Below are positions 63,445-64,000 of a stretch of DNA of 64,000 nt, in pieces. Positions within the stretch are counted from its first letter, which is position 1. Each line of letters begins with the position of its first letter. The notes beneath the pieces are model-generated. The model was not told the origin of the DNA. It ran no database searches and worked only from the letters and a program-made list of their open reading frames with translations. A program made the position numbers and the translations under genes. The stretch spans positions 1-64,000 of the forward strand of contig JAGLME010000002.1 of assembly GCA_023140195.1 (NCBI GenBank), in the 5' to 3' direction. Source of the stretch: Thermoplasmata archaeon. GTDB taxonomy: Archaea > Thermoplasmatota > Thermoplasmata > RBG-16-68-12 > SOIM01.

Positions 63445-64000
63445 AGCCTCTGTTCTCCAGTATCTCCATTTCCCCTCCCTTTATTAATTTGTTCGCTTCT
63501 TGGGATTCGGTGACGATACCTATCTCCGTGAGCTCCCCTCCTGCCTTCTTCACGGCGCTCTGCGCTTTCTTCAACCCTGACGGTTTGAGCGTGACCAGCA
63601 GTTCGTAGTCCCCCCCGAAGTACAGCAGCAGCTCATCCTTGGGAATGAAGTCTATCTGCGAGATCTCCTCTGTCCTGGGAAGCTTGTCGAAGTCTATCTC
63701 CATTGACATCCCGCTCTCATCGCACATCTGGTACGCGGTGGAAGCGAGTCCGTCCGAGACGTCCATGCATGATGTCGCTAGACCGCTTTTTGAAAGAGCA
63801 ACACCCTCAGCCATCCTCGGTTCAGGTCGGAACATCTTGCTTACGGCGGATTCGATGTCAAGCCCGTGTTTGAGGGCATGGTAGCCGACCGCACCTTTTC
63901 CCAGGTTCCCTGTGACCGCAACTATGTCCCCTTCATGCGCGCCACCGCGAAGCATTATCTTGGTCTTGGGGACGATGCCGAACGCCGTACCCACGAGCGT
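63428..64000 (-). CDS. thiL: thiamine-monophosphate kinase, 3' part
   Basis: The C-terminal 190 residues are inside the window; the start lies beyond 64000. ThiL phosphorylates thiamine monophosphate to thiamine pyrophosphate. Visible family motifs are the GDIVAVTGNLGKGAVG strand-loop, the SCMDVSDGLAS nucleotide/metal motif and the YFGGDYELLVTL segment. Its stop is inside the start of the radical SAM gene, so the two form an operon. Confidence 0.93.
   Translation of the reverse strand, partial: TLVGTAFGIVPKTKIMLRGGAHEGDIVAVTGNLGKGAVGYHALKHGLDIESAVSKMFRPEPRMAEGVALSKSGLATSCMDVSDGLASTAYQMCDESGMSMEIDFDKLPRTEEISQIDFIPKDELLLYFGGDYELLVTLKPSGLKKAQSAVKKAGGELTEIGIVTESQEANKLIKGGEMEILENRGYEHFR

Noticed and set aside
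1-64000. CRISPR arrays, insertion sequences and replication origin
   Set aside because: No regularly spaced short repeats, transposase genes, or Orc1/Cdc6 with origin-like repeats were seen.

Overview
The window is archaeal chromosomal DNA. The translation genes are of archaeal type: EF-1alpha, EF-2 with its diphthamide histidine, uS12, uS7 and uS10, plus deoxyhypusine synthase and an archaeal GluRS. Many genes have a TATA box about 25-30 nt before the start codon, so leaderless transcripts are expected, while others carry GGAGG/GGTGA Shine-Dalgarno sites. Together with a DUF2769 protein and very large Ig/DUF11/PKD/kelch surface proteins, the content suggests an uncultured Thermoplasmatota-like euryarchaeon. 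That placement is inference.

Layout. 1-3943: a secreted beta-barrel-like protein flanked by two nearly identical 41-codon secreted-peptide ORFs, then a gluconeogenic pair (FBP aldolase/phosphatase and triosephosphate isomerase, ATGA overlap) and a phosphoesterase. 3993-9335: a surface/coiled-coil transmembrane protein, a membrane-anchored octaheme cytochrome c of HAO-like type, and divergently a small zinc-finger-like protein and a DUF2769 protein. 9338-14074: a Fic protein with a duplicated operator over its start codon, a gene remnant, a STAND-type ATPase with TPRs, and tRNA-Ala(UGC). 14374-22107: a 2577-residue surface protein with fourteen DUF11-type repeats and four PKD domains. 22203-27722: the str-type operon rpsL-rpsG-fusA-tuf-rpsJ on the minus strand, whose uS7 has a 205-residue histone-H1-like plus Pro/Glu-rich N-terminal tail. 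27853-40139: housekeeping genes (HAD phosphatase, deoxyhypusine synthase, Hef/Mph1-type helicase, M6 protease, UbiD-family decarboxylase, GluRS, SlyD-like FKBP, aminotransferase). 40150-49745: a macroglobulin-like surface protein with a cytoplasmic zinc ribbon, a winged-helix STAND ATPase and a 1754-residue surface protein. 49750-54300: DNA glycosylase, HAD, PAP2, Roadblock and small membrane proteins. 54381-60752: two tandem paralogous kelch surface proteins with the same promoter, one ending in a cytoplasmic RING-like zinc finger. 60803-64000: aminopeptidase-like protein, AmrS-type radical SAM enzyme and the 3' part of thiL.

The unifying theme is the cell envelope: seven large exported proteins each end in, or contain, a single membrane helix, and three carry possible signalling or adaptor parts on the cytoplasmic side (coiled coil, zinc ribbon, RING-like finger). 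STAND/wHTH ATPases, a Roadblock protein and a Fic protein are possible intracellular partners or regulators, but no direct link is shown by the sequence.
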